Below, in pieces: positions 33,121-43,890 of a stretch of 64,000 nt of DNA (the first letter of the stretch is position 1; every line of letters starts with the position of its first letter). Origin of the DNA: Forficula auricularia. Its lineage: Eukaryota; Arthropoda; Insecta; Dermaptera; Forficulidae. The translations under genes and the position numbers were made by a program. Under the pieces are notes generated by a model. The model ran no database searches. It saw only the letters and a program-made list of their open reading frames with translations, and was not told the origin of the DNA. The stretch spans positions 12,977,952-13,041,951 of the forward strand of contig JALMQS010000187.1 of assembly GCA_024734495.1 (NCBI GenBank). Direction: 5' to 3'.

Positions 33121-33950
33121 GCATTTCTAATTTTCTAGTGGCCCACAGATTATGTATATATAGGTATATAAATAAATTCCGTATAATTTTTTTTTTAATT
33201 AAATAACTTGTCGAGTTTTATAATAATCAATTAAATTGGCAAATTCTAATATATAATCATATATCTTATTAGCTTTTGTGGGATTTAATACTAAAAATTT
33301 ATAATCAATTAAATAGTTTAATTTTAATTAAATTAATTATTTTAATAATTAATTAAATTAATTAATTGTTTAATATTTGCTATAACCTTTTAGTGGGTTT
33401 TAAAATTAAAAAAACCAATTAAAAATAAAAGATAATTGAAAAACATGTAAACAAACTTTTTTATTGAGATTTTCATCTATCAATAATTACTTTAATTAAG
33501 AAAAGATCAATTAAGATGAAATTTGTCGAGGTCCAGACCTAGTCAGATCGCTTTCTCATCCTCAAAACTTGTGAATAGGATTTGTTTCATCAAAATCGGT
33601 AGAGCCTTTTTCAAAATAGAACTAAGATACAAACAAATAAATATATAAATATATAAACAAAAAATTTTTGCTCTTTTAATAAGAGTAGATAGATAGATAG
33701 ATAAGGGAAAACTTTGTCTTGAGGGTTGATTAGTTGAAAAGTATATATGTTCAGAAGAAGCGTTCAACAAGGCGAACTCTCACTTTAACTAATAAAATTA
33801 TTTGTATATAGTTATATTATGATAATAAAATTAATTTAATATTTTTTTTTAGTTTGATTTGATATTTTTCGCAAATGTATACCATATTTTCGGACAGACG
33901 GAGTAGTATATTTGGTTAGAAGGGAGAGAATCTGCAGCAGTAGTAATTGA

Positions 33951-34094
33951 CTAACAATATCGAAATGAGAGGCTTGATGCTTGGGAAAGACACCGAAACA
34001 GCGCAGGTCCGTTAAAGGATCGGTACTGAACTGATCCTCCCAATGGCAGCAGCAGTAGCAACAGCAATAGCAGCAGCAGCATGGGGGGCGACAT
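33951..34094 (-). CDS. candidate small exon with Leu-rich signal-like peptide
   Basis: Minus-strand frame of 47 codons: MSPPM, eleven consecutive Leu (mixed CTG/CTA/TTG codons), PLGGSVQYRSFNGPALFR, and then to TAG. It looks like a secretory signal, and the region is GC-rich for this window. It lies in the intron between the first exon (39736) and the ectodomain exon (23913) of the membrane-protein gene. A weak donor CG|GTGTCT would leave phase 2, the phase needed there, so it could be an alternative first exon. Equally, it could be a (CTG)n-like repeat. Function not assigned. Confidence 0.25.
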   Translation of the reverse strand: MSPPMLLLLLLLLLLLPLGGSVQYRSFNGPALFRCLSQASSLSFRYC

Positions 34095-34494
34095 GGCCAG
34101 ATCTGTTGCGTAGATACCATATAGGTTTTTGCTCTGGGGCGGGTCTGTCCACTTTGTTCAAGTGTTGTTTCCAATAATTTCTAAAATCTAACATTTTCAT
34201 TTATAGAGCAAGAAAAATTATTTTTAGAAGGAAAATAAACTTGCTAAAAAAATGAAACTCTATTATGAATAGCTTGACCTCTTTATAAGCTTCCTCAGAA
34301 TTTAATAATATTTACACAGAAAAAACAATTCATAAAATACAGAAATATAGATCAAAAAAATAAATTAGAAAATATACTATTTTTTTTTTTATTTATTGTT
34401 TCTTAACCTTGGCATAGAGATGTCTATCAAGAATAATTGTATAAACCAAGGTTGTATATGCCAAGGTTAAGAAAAATAATCTATCTATCTATAT

Positions 34495-35514
34495 CAAGGG
34501 TGTCCAACCCGCTGCTCGCGAGCCGCATGCGGCCCAGCTCTGTAATGAATTCGGCCCGATAAAAAATTATAAATTTTCATAAAACAATGAGATTTTTATG
34601 TACTTACTTGAAAACATATCTGATACAATCTGAATCAATATTTTTTCTTTTCTAAATTAAGAAGAAATTGGAAAATCTCCTCAAAAGTTTTCGAAGAATA
34701 AAAGGGAGATTTTGGGGAGTCGGGTTAGCCGAGCCGGCTAACGCGCTGGCCCCGCTTCAGCATCGATTATGACGATGTTGGAGCGGAAGGCCGGGGTTCG
34801 ATCCTGGCTGGCATATGAATTTTTACCAGCTAAAACTCGGCTCCCTCACTAACCCTACTAACACTTTACTAATGTGCTGTCTAAATGTGATTTGTTCCCG
34901 GTGACAATAAATAAATAAAAAAAAGAGATTTTCAATTTTGAATGTGAAAGAATCTATCAAGATTAACACTATTTTGGCATATTTGACTCCATTTTTGTTA
35001 GATATAAGTATTTTACCTGCAAACTTTCTGATTGAATGTATATGGGTCTGCAATCAGAAATTGAACTGAAAGAAAATTTTAATAATGTCTTTTTATTATA
35101 ATTTTATAAAAATTATCTACCCAGAAACACATATTCTTGGTATCACAATATTTACTCCCTTTTTGGAAATATGAAGCTATTTTCAAGAATAAAAATCAAT
35201 AAAATCAAAATTATAATCTCAACCATCAGGTAAAAAAAAAATAATGAAGTTTAAAAATTATTCTTCATCTCATATTTCCATTTCCTAAAATATTTATTAT
35301 TTCAGTAATTAGAACTTTTTGAAGTGCTAAATGATTTAAAAACAAAATCCTGAAGGAAAGGAACTCAGATTATTATGCTATAAAATTTTTGATTCTTTGT
35401 CATGGTGGATATCATTATTCTACATAATTATCTATCTATTTTGATTAACAAATATCAATAGAATTATAATATTATATCTGTGGCCCATGTATGCCAAAAG
35501 GTTGGACACTCCTG
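34495..35514. mobile_element. hAT element with exact 8-bp duplication
   Basis: Ends CAAGGGTGTCCAACC and GGTTGGACACTCCTG. The flank atctatat is identical on both sides (34487-34494, 35515-35522). Carries gcgagccgcatgcggccc near the left end. A tRNA-derived SINE (34714-34925) is inserted in it. Confidence 0.9.
34714..34925 (+). mobile_element. tRNA-derived SINE (long variable arm type)
   Basis: The head resembles a Ser/Leu-type tRNA: gtcgggttagccgagccggc at the 5' side, B box GGGGTTCGATCCTGGC, and a long variable hairpin (atcgattatgacgatgttgg). The tail is gacaataaataaataaa. A related head is at 51840-51912. Confidence 0.75.
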
Positions 35515-36298
35515 ATCTATATCTATCTATCTATACTTATTATAATCGGCTTGCGCGATGACGCCGACGTGATTTTTTTTTTTATTTTAAAACCTACTAA
35601 TAGTTCATATATAAAATTAGGAAATTTAAATTATTATTTTAAAAACCAATGCGAAGTCCACGAGGCGGGATTCGAAGCTGGTTAAAAATATTAAAGATCC
35701 CAAACTTCAAAGTCTCGAATTTGGATGTGAATTTATCGTATGATCTCTAAACCACTAGGGCTCATCCGACCCTCAAGGGGTTATTTAAACCAGTGCAAAT
35801 GTTGGGACTATTATTGAGCCACAATACCTTGGTTCGTGGTAAACTTTTTGAACAATATTCAGGATTTTTGTGTGGTGTTGTCAGTGCAGGATTTAAGTAT
35901 AAGCTACACAAGCTATACCTTAGCTTCTCTTGGAGGACCCCAAAAATTGTCCGAGTGAGCAAATGTCATATATACTTAAATGCTACTACTAATTTTTCTT
36001 CATCGTATTTTAATTGAAAAAAAAAATATAGAAAATAGAGAACCATTCTCTACAGGCATTTGAACCAGTAGAAAATATTGTAACCGATTCCATGAAATTA
36101 AACATGGAGGTATGAAAAAAAAATGCAGGCTCTATAAGCCCTAGGCAAGGCCGAACCATAGGATAGACAAATAAGACAAATGTCTAGGGCCCGGTTTTTT
36201 GAAGGGCCTGGTCAAACTGTCTGTTTTGAAAAGATTTGTAAATAAGTATTTAATTTTATTTATTTTCTTAGAAAGACGGACTGATAAGCGAAATAAGA

Positions 36299-36600
36299 AG
36301 GTTATAATGAAAGGCAGTCCATAAATTATTTAAATTTTATTCAAATTCCTACGTTTTGGAGACTTTTTTTCTCTCCTGCTTCAGGGTATTGAATAGTTAT
36401 TGAAGGATGAGTATAAATCGGTTCCCGTTTGTCTCTCATTTCAGTGATAGCAACAATATTACAATATTTTCCAACATTATACCAAAATTGTACTTGGTAG
36501 TAGGTTATAATGAAAGGCAGTCCATAAATTATTTAAATTGTATTCAAAATCCGACGTTTCGGAGACTTTTTTCTCTCCTTCCTCAGGGTTTGTAAATAAG
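36299..36600 (-). mobile_element. tandem Penelope-type repeat units (203 bp period)
   Basis: The sequence ggttataatgaaaggcagtc starts at 36300 and again at 36503 in the same direction, so here the terminal repeats are head to tail, not inverted. Each unit has a hammerhead-like core on the minus strand: 36553-36586 is good (CTGAGGAA, GGAGA/TCTCC, GAAACGTCGG), 36350-36384 is decayed (CTGAAGCA, GGAGA/TCTCC, CAAAACGTAG). The pair lies within a larger repeat of about 36150-36760 with 'aaatgtctaggg' near both ends. Confidence 0.7.
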
Positions 36601-37149
36601 ATAGTTTACTTTTCTGTTGGACAACTATTTATATTAAACAAAAATATATTGCTTTTTATATGGTTATTGTGAAATTCTAAAATTTAAAGAAAATGTGTGT
36701 GAGTGGGCCCGGTATGAAGAAAATGTCTAGGACCCCAAAGTGGGTTAATCCGGCCCTGGGTGTTGACAACAGTAAAAATAAAACTTTTAAAAGAATTAAA
36801 AAAAAAAAAAAAAATTGTTTTTTAAATGTTTTTTGAGATTTTATTTCTAGTGTTGACAACACCGCACACAAATTCCTGAACATGTTCGGTAGGTGGCGGA
36901 TGGCACCTAATTATATGTAGTAAAACAGAGAGAACCCCTAATTCCCTAATAGCTTATTTTTATTGGTAAATAAGTATGGTAATTACTTTGATAATTAACT
37001 TTTTCTTTAAATTCGAAAACTTAGAAAGTAATTTACTTAATATGCAAAATTCTTTCATTAAGATTTAAGGGTGATAAAGGAAAATTAAATTAAGTTTCAA
37101 TGATAATATTGGCATAAATATTATTATCATTTCAGTCCATAATTTGTAT

Positions 37150-37370
37150 TAATTTGAAAGTTTGTAATAGGAAAATAAGGACAAGTTTTTATGTGTGACT
37201 TTTTTATTTATCAGCTTATTTCGTCGACTTGCCGACTTCTTCAGGGCTTCAAAAGTGAAGAAGTCGGCAAAGTCGACGAAACGTTGCCTGATAAATAAAA
37301 AAGTCAAGCATAAAAACTTGTCCTTATTTTCTTGTTATAAACTTTCAAATTGGCATAAATTAAAAAAAAA
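37150..37370. mobile_element. foldback Penelope-type repeat pair
   Basis: Arms from 'aataaggacaagtttttatg' to the centre 'cttcaaaagtgaag'. Hammerhead-like cores: minus 37216-37244 (CTGAAGAA, GTCG/CGAC, GAAATAAGC) and plus 37255-37289 (GTGAAGAA, GTCG/CGAC, GAAACGTTG). Same family as 38410-38890. Confidence 0.75.
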
Positions 37371-37854
37371 AAATTATTTCCATTAGAAAAGTTTAGCGAA
37401 ATGTAGCTTAGAATTTTAAACTAACCTTTCACTTCAAAAATTATCCTCTGGGACCCCCTGGACAACTCCCTTCATATCTACACCACTAATGGTCAAGATA
37501 AATTCCAAGTGTGTTTTATAATATTAGTAAAATAAAGTAGAGCTAAAATAAACTTCTAGATTTAGCTTTATTTACTTTTTCAACAATACAAATAGATAAT
37601 CAATAAAATATTGTAAAAAAATTAATGATTAAACAATTAATTAATTAGATTTAATTATGCTTCAAAGTGTTTGAATCCAATCAATAAAAAGAATAAATAA
37701 AAAATTGAAATAGAAACTAATCACTTTATTTTGGATTGTCGTTTTTAATAGGAGGATGACGTTTCGAGGGAAATTCCTGCATTTTCGAAGCATACCTTCC
37801 AAAAAATATACAAATATCTAACCGGATCATCTTTTTATTTTTTTTTGAAAATAA

Positions 37855-38155
37855 TTTAATTTATCTGGTCTTAATTTCTTTGATATTAGTTGAAATATTT
37901 TTATATTGCATAAAGGGTGTGACTGCCCGTTAAATAAATAAATAAATCAGAGGGTTCGTCCTCCCCAGAATTGAACCCAGGTACTAACACACTTTCCGGG
38001 CATGTTAGTTTGACCCTCAGGCCAAAACACCTCTGACATGCAATATATTAAATATATCCTGGGAGGACGAACCCTCTGATAATGCAATATGAAAATATTT
38101 CAACTAATATCAAAGAAATTAAGACCAGATAAATTAAATTCTTTTCATAAATAAT
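37855..38155. repeat. foldback with tRNA-like centre
   Basis: Arms 'atttatctggtcttaatttctttgat' and the reverse, with inner inverted cagagggttcgtcctcc. The centre contains a B-box-like gggttcaattctgg on the minus strand. It resembles the 26.4-26.9 kb foldback in layout, but the arms differ in sequence. Confidence 0.6.
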
Positions 38156-38409
38156 TCGGTTGTCACCGCGAGTTGTATTGAAAAATTATCTTTCAAAAAC
38201 AGATTCTTCTCTGCATATTTTTTATTTTTATAATTGTTATATTATTCTCAATTTGATATACTTTTTAAAATTTGGGATTGTTGTGGAGTGAGGGGGTTAT
38301 TACTCACACCCCGCTCCTTGGCCAGCACCAAGGTTCTATTTTTATTCATATTTTTAAGCCAGTACATCCTTTTATAAGAATGAAGCTCAAAATTTTAATA
38401 TAATTCTTT

Positions 38410-38565
38410 TAATTTGAAATAGGAAAATAAAGACAAGCTTTTATGAGTGACTCTTCCATTTATCAGCTAACGTTTCTTCAATTGAAAAGTTTTTGTTTTG
38501 CCGAGAGTAGCAGAGTTGTTGATTCACAAGAAAAGAAAGTTGTCTTATATGATGCATATAATATA

Positions 38566-38618
<53 letters not shown>

Positions 38619-38890
38619 TCTCGATATATATATGTGTGTATGTTTATTTGCATCAAGCAGAGGACAACCTCTTTGTTTCTTCTGTAACGTTTTTCGACTT
38701 TGCCGATTTCTTCAGGGCTTCAAATAGTCCTGCCACACATTCGTCTAAATTGTCTTTTTATCTTATTTAGACAAATGTGTGGCATGACTATTTGAAGCCC
38801 TGAAGAAGTCGGCAAAGTCGACGAAACGTTGGCTGATAAATAAAAAAGTCACTCATAAAAACTTGTCCTTATTTTCCTATTTTAAACTTT
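38410..38890. mobile_element. foldback Penelope-type pair with (TA)n microsatellite
   Basis: Outer arms 'aataaagacaagcttttatgagtgact' and its reverse. Cores: minus 38686-38715 (CTGAAGAA, ATCG-GTCGA, decayed to AAAAACGTT) and plus 38800-38830 (CTGAAGAA, GTCG/CGAC, GAAACGTTGG). A (TA/TATAC)n tract at about 38560-38636 sits in the left arm. The open frames over it are microsatellite artefacts. Confidence 0.75.
38800..38830 (+). ncRNA. Penelope-type hammerhead ribozyme motif
   Basis: CTGAAGAA, stem II GTCG/CGAC around gcaaagt, GAAACGTTGG. Well preserved. Confidence 0.6.
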
Positions 38891-39735
38891 CAAAATATTG
38901 ACCCAAATGATAATTATAATAATAATTATTATTTTATTTATTTAAATGCTTTATGGATGGCCATATTATAAAATTAACAATAATTATTTTAATGTAAATG
39001 TTGTATTTTTTTTTAATTTTGGGTGGTGGCGTTGAGGGGTGAAAGGGTTTAACTCTCAAATCCCCCCCTGGCAGCCGCCATGGTTACTATTATCATCAAA
39101 ATTGTATTTTTATAATTTTTTCTTATTTTTCGACCCAGTATTTTGAAGAGAAAATCTCAAATTATTATAATTTATTTTATTTGAATAAAAATATAATAAG
39201 TGTATATATTGTTTATTCTTTTGAGACCTTAAGTTTTGAAGATGAAGGAATAAAAAAATAAAACCCACGAAAATTCGGTTTTGTTTGTATAATAAACGCA
39301 ATATCTGGTGAAGGTATCTTTCTGCAGATATAATCTACAAAGAAAGGAATGTGTTTCGTGAAAAGGATCCTAAGAGATATTTGAAAAAGGGATGAAAGGC
39401 ATTTCATGAATTTCGGAGAATTGAGATGGCGAACCACCCCTTTCCGGGAGGGCATCCCTCCCCCACTAGGATTCATTGATTGATTTGAGAACTGGTGCTG
39501 CTGGCTACGGCAGTGTTCAAAATACGAAACGAAATGCGTCTAATCTTCAAATCGATTGCATCTTTGATGCAGAGGGTGGTATTGGGGGGGGGGTTGTAAA
39601 AAAGAGAAAATTGTTAATGGACTCACTAGTGACCGCCGGCGCACGATTTCGCAGTTGCCTGCCAATGAGAAAGAGAAAAAACAATTTTATTGCGAGGATC
39701 GTTCGGGGATGGATGAAGGTTTCGCCGTCACTTAC

Positions 39736-39789
39736 CTTTCCAGCGAGCATGAAGACCACTAGAACTAGGACGAGGGCGGCGTGGTCCAT
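39736..39789 (-). CDS. first coding exon: signal peptide of the membrane protein
   Basis: Minus-strand ATG in a strong context (gccATGG) opens MDHAALVLVLVVFMLAGK, a typical secretory signal, then a perfect donor AAG|GTAAGT in phase 0. Upstream on this strand is GC-rich sequence to about 40110, as expected for a first exon and promoter. The next known exon (23913 or 23937) needs phase 2, so at least one exon between is not identified. Assignment to that gene therefore rests on strand, order, GC-rich exon style and the need for a signal peptide. Longer open frames on both strands here are shadows. Confidence 0.6.
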
Positions 39790-40110
39790 GGCCCAGGCCC
39801 GGGCTCTTCTTCGGCACTTGCCCACATGCCCGCCGCCCACCCCAAGGGCCTGGTCACATAATGGATGCAGGGATCCGCCGCCAGGATGCTCGTGTCGAAA
39901 AGCAGCGTGCAGCAGCAACCAACTGCGAGGTGCCCGAAGACCAGGGAGACCAGCCGACTCCACTTTCAGTCGGGATCACGCCTAGCAAATGGGGGCTCAA
40001 GTCAGGCACGCGCACCAGGCCCCATCGCCGCCGTCAACAGAGAATCCAATCAATACTGGCTGCCCAAGTTGGGGCGGCAGAGGGCGCCCGCCCCACCGTC
40101 GGGGGTGGAC
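39790..40110 (-). promoter_or_regulatory. GC-rich 5' UTR / promoter island
   Basis: About 320 bases rich in G, C and CpG directly upstream of the signal-peptide ATG, in sharp contrast to the AT-rich flanks. Contains stretches such as ggtggggcgggcgcc and ggcggcggatcc. No TATA box is obvious. This is inference from composition and position. Confidence 0.5.
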
Positions 40111-40340
40111 ACCCTCCACTTCGTTACCCACCATTTATTTATTATTTACCCAATACTATTTCAACTATTCTTTGCATTTTCAGTATCCATCAATAAAACT
40201 GCATAAAATCTAAAACAGAAATGCGAATTTTGTCACCATAACTCTGGGTTCATCTAATAAGATATAAATAATATTTGAGACCTAAAGAAAAATCACTGAG
40301 GTTGTCCTCTGCTTGATGCAAAAAACATTTATACATACTA

Positions 40341-41058
40341 CACTGTGGTGTAAAAAAAGGTGTGAAAAGAGGGCCTGTCGTTGATCTCCTTGGCATCAAC
40401 CCTAATTCCCGGAGACGTTTTCTGCTAGTCCAAATACTTAGGTTGACTTGTCGAGTTTGTAGAAGGCGCTGTTGAATTTGAGCTGCTGAACATTGCCGAT
40501 CTCTCAATACCTCCAATAGAATAAATCGGTCATCTCTCTCATTTGAAGCTCGAATTCGACCAGATCCCGGTCTCCTGGCATAAGAGTTTGTTTTTCTATA
40601 TCGTTTGTGGATACTTCCAACCGATGCTTTAACTCGTTGAGCGACATACCGATACGATATTCCATCATTTATTAGAGCTACAGCTTGAGCTACTTCCTCG
40701 GTCTTTAGAGCCATTATGCTTGGACAATATTTCAAATGAAATTAAATTAAAAGATGAGATATTCAAATCGAACTGATAAACATTAAAATATTCAATTTAA
40801 TTCGATATTAGACGATAATCATTTAATACAATTCAATAAAGGGATCAGATTTCAAACCTGAAAATTTATGCTAGTTTAAATAAATTTAATTTTAAAGGGT
40901 TTAAATTAAAGTAATACATTGTTTTCACTCTAAAAATGTTTAAAAATATTTGTATAATCACAGAATGTATTAAAAGTTTAAATAAAATATGTTTTTTCTG
41001 AAAATTATTTGAAAAAACTAAATTTTTTTAAGTGTTCCACTTTTTTACACCACAGTGT
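40341..41058 (-). mobile_element. Tc1-like element with transposase N-terminal half
   Basis: Ends CACTGTGGTGTAAAAAAAGG and its reverse (ttttttacaccacagtg) lie between TA dinucleotides. The minus-strand frame from 40735 reads MALKTEEVAQAVALINDGIS, YRYVAQRVKASVGSIHKRY, RRPGSGRIRASNERDDRFIL, RQVNLSIWTSRKRLRELGLM: the paired helix-turn-helix DNA-binding region of Tc1 transposases with the GRPR-like hook. It then runs into the left end, so the DDE catalytic domain is deleted. Confidence 0.9.
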
Positions 41059-41085
41059 ATATACTAAATATAAATATAAATATAT

Positions 41086-41170
41086 ACAGTAGAGTCTCAC
41101 TAATCCGAGGTAATGGGAGGGCGGGTACCCTCGGATTTTCAATATCTCGGACTATACGGAGCATCATAGG
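41086..41170 (+). mobile_element. pogo/Tigger-like left end
   Basis: tacagtagagtctcactaatccgagg is a pogo-type inverted-repeat end. No matching right end was found nearby. A complete small member of a similar type is at 57257-57582. Confidence 0.45.
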
Positions 41171-42094
41171 AAAAATCATACTGTATAAGAAATGAAACTA
41201 ATAACTCAAGGTAAAGTAAGAAAGAAAAATAAAAAGGCGCATTTGAGTGGCTTGGATTTGCTTGTTTGTGACTATATAATATAGTTTTGAAGGTTTGCCC
41301 TTCATCATTAATCTTTTAATTATACATATTTTATTTAACTATTTTACCTAATGTGCAATTCAAATTATAGAGGTGATGAGAAGTCCGAAGAATTTCCCAG
41401 TGACTTGTTATTGAGTCAGTCGTTATATATGCTATTAAATCAAAGGGATTCCCAAGTCGTCATCTTCACTTACCGAGTCTTAGGTAGCTAAATTTTATAT
41501 TGAGTTATACTTTAGGTATTTTGTTCAGGAGAATGGTGTAGGTTGTTCTAGGTGAAACATATTTAATAAAATTTAAATTTAAAATTATATGACGAGTGTG
41601 AATAAATATAATTTGCCTACTATAATATAATTAAAATTTAAAAATATAAATTACTAGAAGACAAAGAATTTAATTTTTAGGACAAATTCTAGGATTTTAG
41701 TAGACATGTTTTTATATAGCGATATCAGAAGGGATTCATCCCCTCAGGAGTCGAACCTGAGAACTAACATTAAATTACTATTTTGTTAAGGGAGAATGGT
41801 GTGGGTTCTTGGCGAAACATATTAAATAAAGTAAAGAAAATTTTTTTAGAAACTTTTTAAAATTTTTTATGTGAAACCAATCTAGTATTTTATATTTTAA
41901 ATTTTGACGTGACAACGTCTTATAATTCGATGAAGCCGGCTGCACGCTCGAAAAAACATGACTCATGGGGCGTTACCTCGCTCTGAGGCGTTCCATTTAA
42001 GGCTTGAAGTGCAAGCGAGAGCGCGGAACGAGCGACAAAGATTGAGGCGGGCTTTTTAAAAGCTACAGTTACAAAAATTTTAATTATGTTTCCA

Positions 42095-42806
42095 AATTTT
42101 AAATTTTAAATTTAAGATTTATGAACAATAATTTAATCACAGTTTATTCTTATAATAAATTATTCAAAATTATTACTTTTTTACAACAAATTACAATTAA
42201 ATTTGCAAAAATAATTAAGTAACTAATTGAACAACAACTTTTATTCAGTTTACTTGCTGAAAGAAATAATGTCAATACAAAATTTATTATTATAAAATAA
42301 TAAAATCAAAAATTAAATTTTAACAGTCGAGTAGAAATTTAAACAATAAATTTTATTCAAGTATTTTGTAAATTTAAAATGATTTTCTGAACGAAGAATT
42401 TTATGAAAAAAATACTGATCGAATGGTATTTTCTTATGACGTTGTCACGTTCAACTATCGTCAGTAAACCGACTTTACAGACAACCGATTTTTTTCGTAA
42501 AATTCTTCGTTCAGAAAATCATTTTAAATTTACAAAATACTTGAATAAAATTTATTGTTTAAATTTCTACTCGACTGTTAAAATTTAATTTTTGATTTTA
42601 TTATTTTATAATAATAAATTTTGTATTGACATTATTTCTTTCAGCAAGTAAACTGAATAAAAGTTGTTGTTCAATTAGTTACTTAATTATTTTTGCAAAT
42701 TTAATTGTAATTTGTTGTAAAAAGTAAAAATTTTGAATAATTTATTATAAGAATAAACTGTGATTAAATTATTGTTCATAAATCTTAAATTTAAAATTTA
42801 AAATTT
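42095..42806. repeat. near-perfect palindrome, about 318-bp arms
   Basis: 42095-42413 and 42489-42806 are reverse complements with very few differences. The 75-bp spacer contains cttatgacgttgtcacgttc and aaaccgactttacagacaacc. The left flank (41900-42070) has gacgtgacaacgtcttataa, linking spacer and flank to one element. Arms are AT-rich with no reading frame. Confidence 0.9.
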
Positions 42807-42847
42807 TTTAAAAAGTTTCTAAAAAAATTTCAAAAATTTTCAATACT

Positions 42848-43035
42848 TTATCAAATTACTAGGTAGAATTCACAAATAAAATACAAATTGCTTGTCAGCA
42901 AGACACTATATATATTTCGGGTTAGGAGCCCATCTTCAGGAGTCCACATAGAAAAATGGGATTGTAACTCGTAACCCAAAATATATATAAGGGTCTTGCT
43001 GACAAGCAATTTTTCTTTTATTTGTGCATCCTACC
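42848..43035. mobile_element. foldback Penelope-type repeat pair
   Basis: Arms ttactaggtagaattcaca...attgcttgtcagcaagac and reverse. Core on the minus strand at 42908-42939: CTGAAGAT, GGG/CCC, GAAATATATATAG. The plus-arm copy has lost the GAAA box (caaaa). Confidence 0.7.
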
Positions 43036-43039
43036 TAGT

Positions 43040-43890
43040 AATTTATATTTTTAAATTTTAATTTTATTCTAGTAGATAAATTATATTTATTGGCACTCGT
43101 CAATCCTGACCTATAGGGGTTGCATCTTCTTGGTGTAGCACATTCTTATATCACTATTATTAAAAGACTATAATATTATGTATAATATTTAAGAAATCAA
43201 ATTCGTTTTTAATTGTGTTGATTAAGAGGAAATGAGTGAATTCGTGAAATTTTTTCATAATTTTAAGTTGAGCCATTTCTAAATGCCGACAAGTACAAAA
43301 ATCAAATTCGAATGCCTATACTTTGTAGCTTAGCTCCCTCATACCGTTATTTTAAATTGAAAATATTTTTAAAAATTAAACTTAATTTTATAATAAAAGA
43401 GTTCTTTACAAGAATACCTCACACTCTATGGTAAAAAATATTTTTATTTTTTGTTTTTTTTTTAGTTTTGACCCCATCTAAAATTCTTCCCTCTCTAAAA
43501 AATCATCTGAATAAAATTTTAAAACGATTTTTGATTTGCTGATAAAATTTTAAGTTATTATCTTATTTACTTTACGCCCTACAATCCTCTGTCAGATGGA
43601 CAAAAATATGAACATTGAAACGAGGCACTAATAGGGTTCCGTATTACTTTTTAAACTGAACGCTAAATAAATATGTAGGAGCCTCATCCACATAACTTGA
43701 CCGTAGCCGTAAATGTTATTTGTATATAATGGCCAAAAAGTTTATCCCCCTTAAAAAAGTACACTCCAGAGACATATCTATTAGGGTTAAAAAAATGTAT
43801 GTAGAATTTTAATTATTTTTTGGAGGTGTTAGATATAGTTATATTTATTTAATATTATTTTTAAATATATTATTTATTATATTTAATTTT
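43040..43890. other. no gene or clear element
   Basis: AT-rich sequence without convincing exon, repeat ends or structured motif. A 67-codon frame at 43894-44097 follows a T-rich acceptor-like tract, but has no recognisable product. Confidence 0.4.

Larger units (their letters stand above)
30874..33903 (+). mobile_element. second Stowaway-ended transposon, broken by insertions
   Basis: Left end CACCCTCTGTCCGAAAATATGGTATA and right end tataccatattttcggacag match the element at 24978. The interior reads INKLIECV, DAFNKLERNTLDNVFIILQ, TCLESIRLKGGGNSHKISHI, closer to the transposase consensus than the first copy. Tc1-type sequence (31424-31897 and 32741-32768) and a C-rich block are inserted. 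The text 'gggaaaactttgtc(g/t)tgagggt' resumes at 33705. Confidence 0.65.

Noticed and set aside
34021..34130. Plus-strand poly-Ala frame (MAAAVATAIAAAAWG)
   Set aside because: Reverse of the Leu-run region; poly-Ala from a GCA-like repeat, no splice support.
38441..38770. Ile/Tyr-repeat frames
   Set aside because: Translations of a (TA)n microsatellite inside a foldback repeat.
39476..40213. Plus-strand frames of 74-169 codons
   Set aside because: Shadows of the GC-rich first exon and promoter of a minus-strand gene.
42095..42806. CRISPR-like or LTR repeat
   Set aside because: Two inverted arms only, no spacers or direct repeats; nothing prokaryotic in the window.
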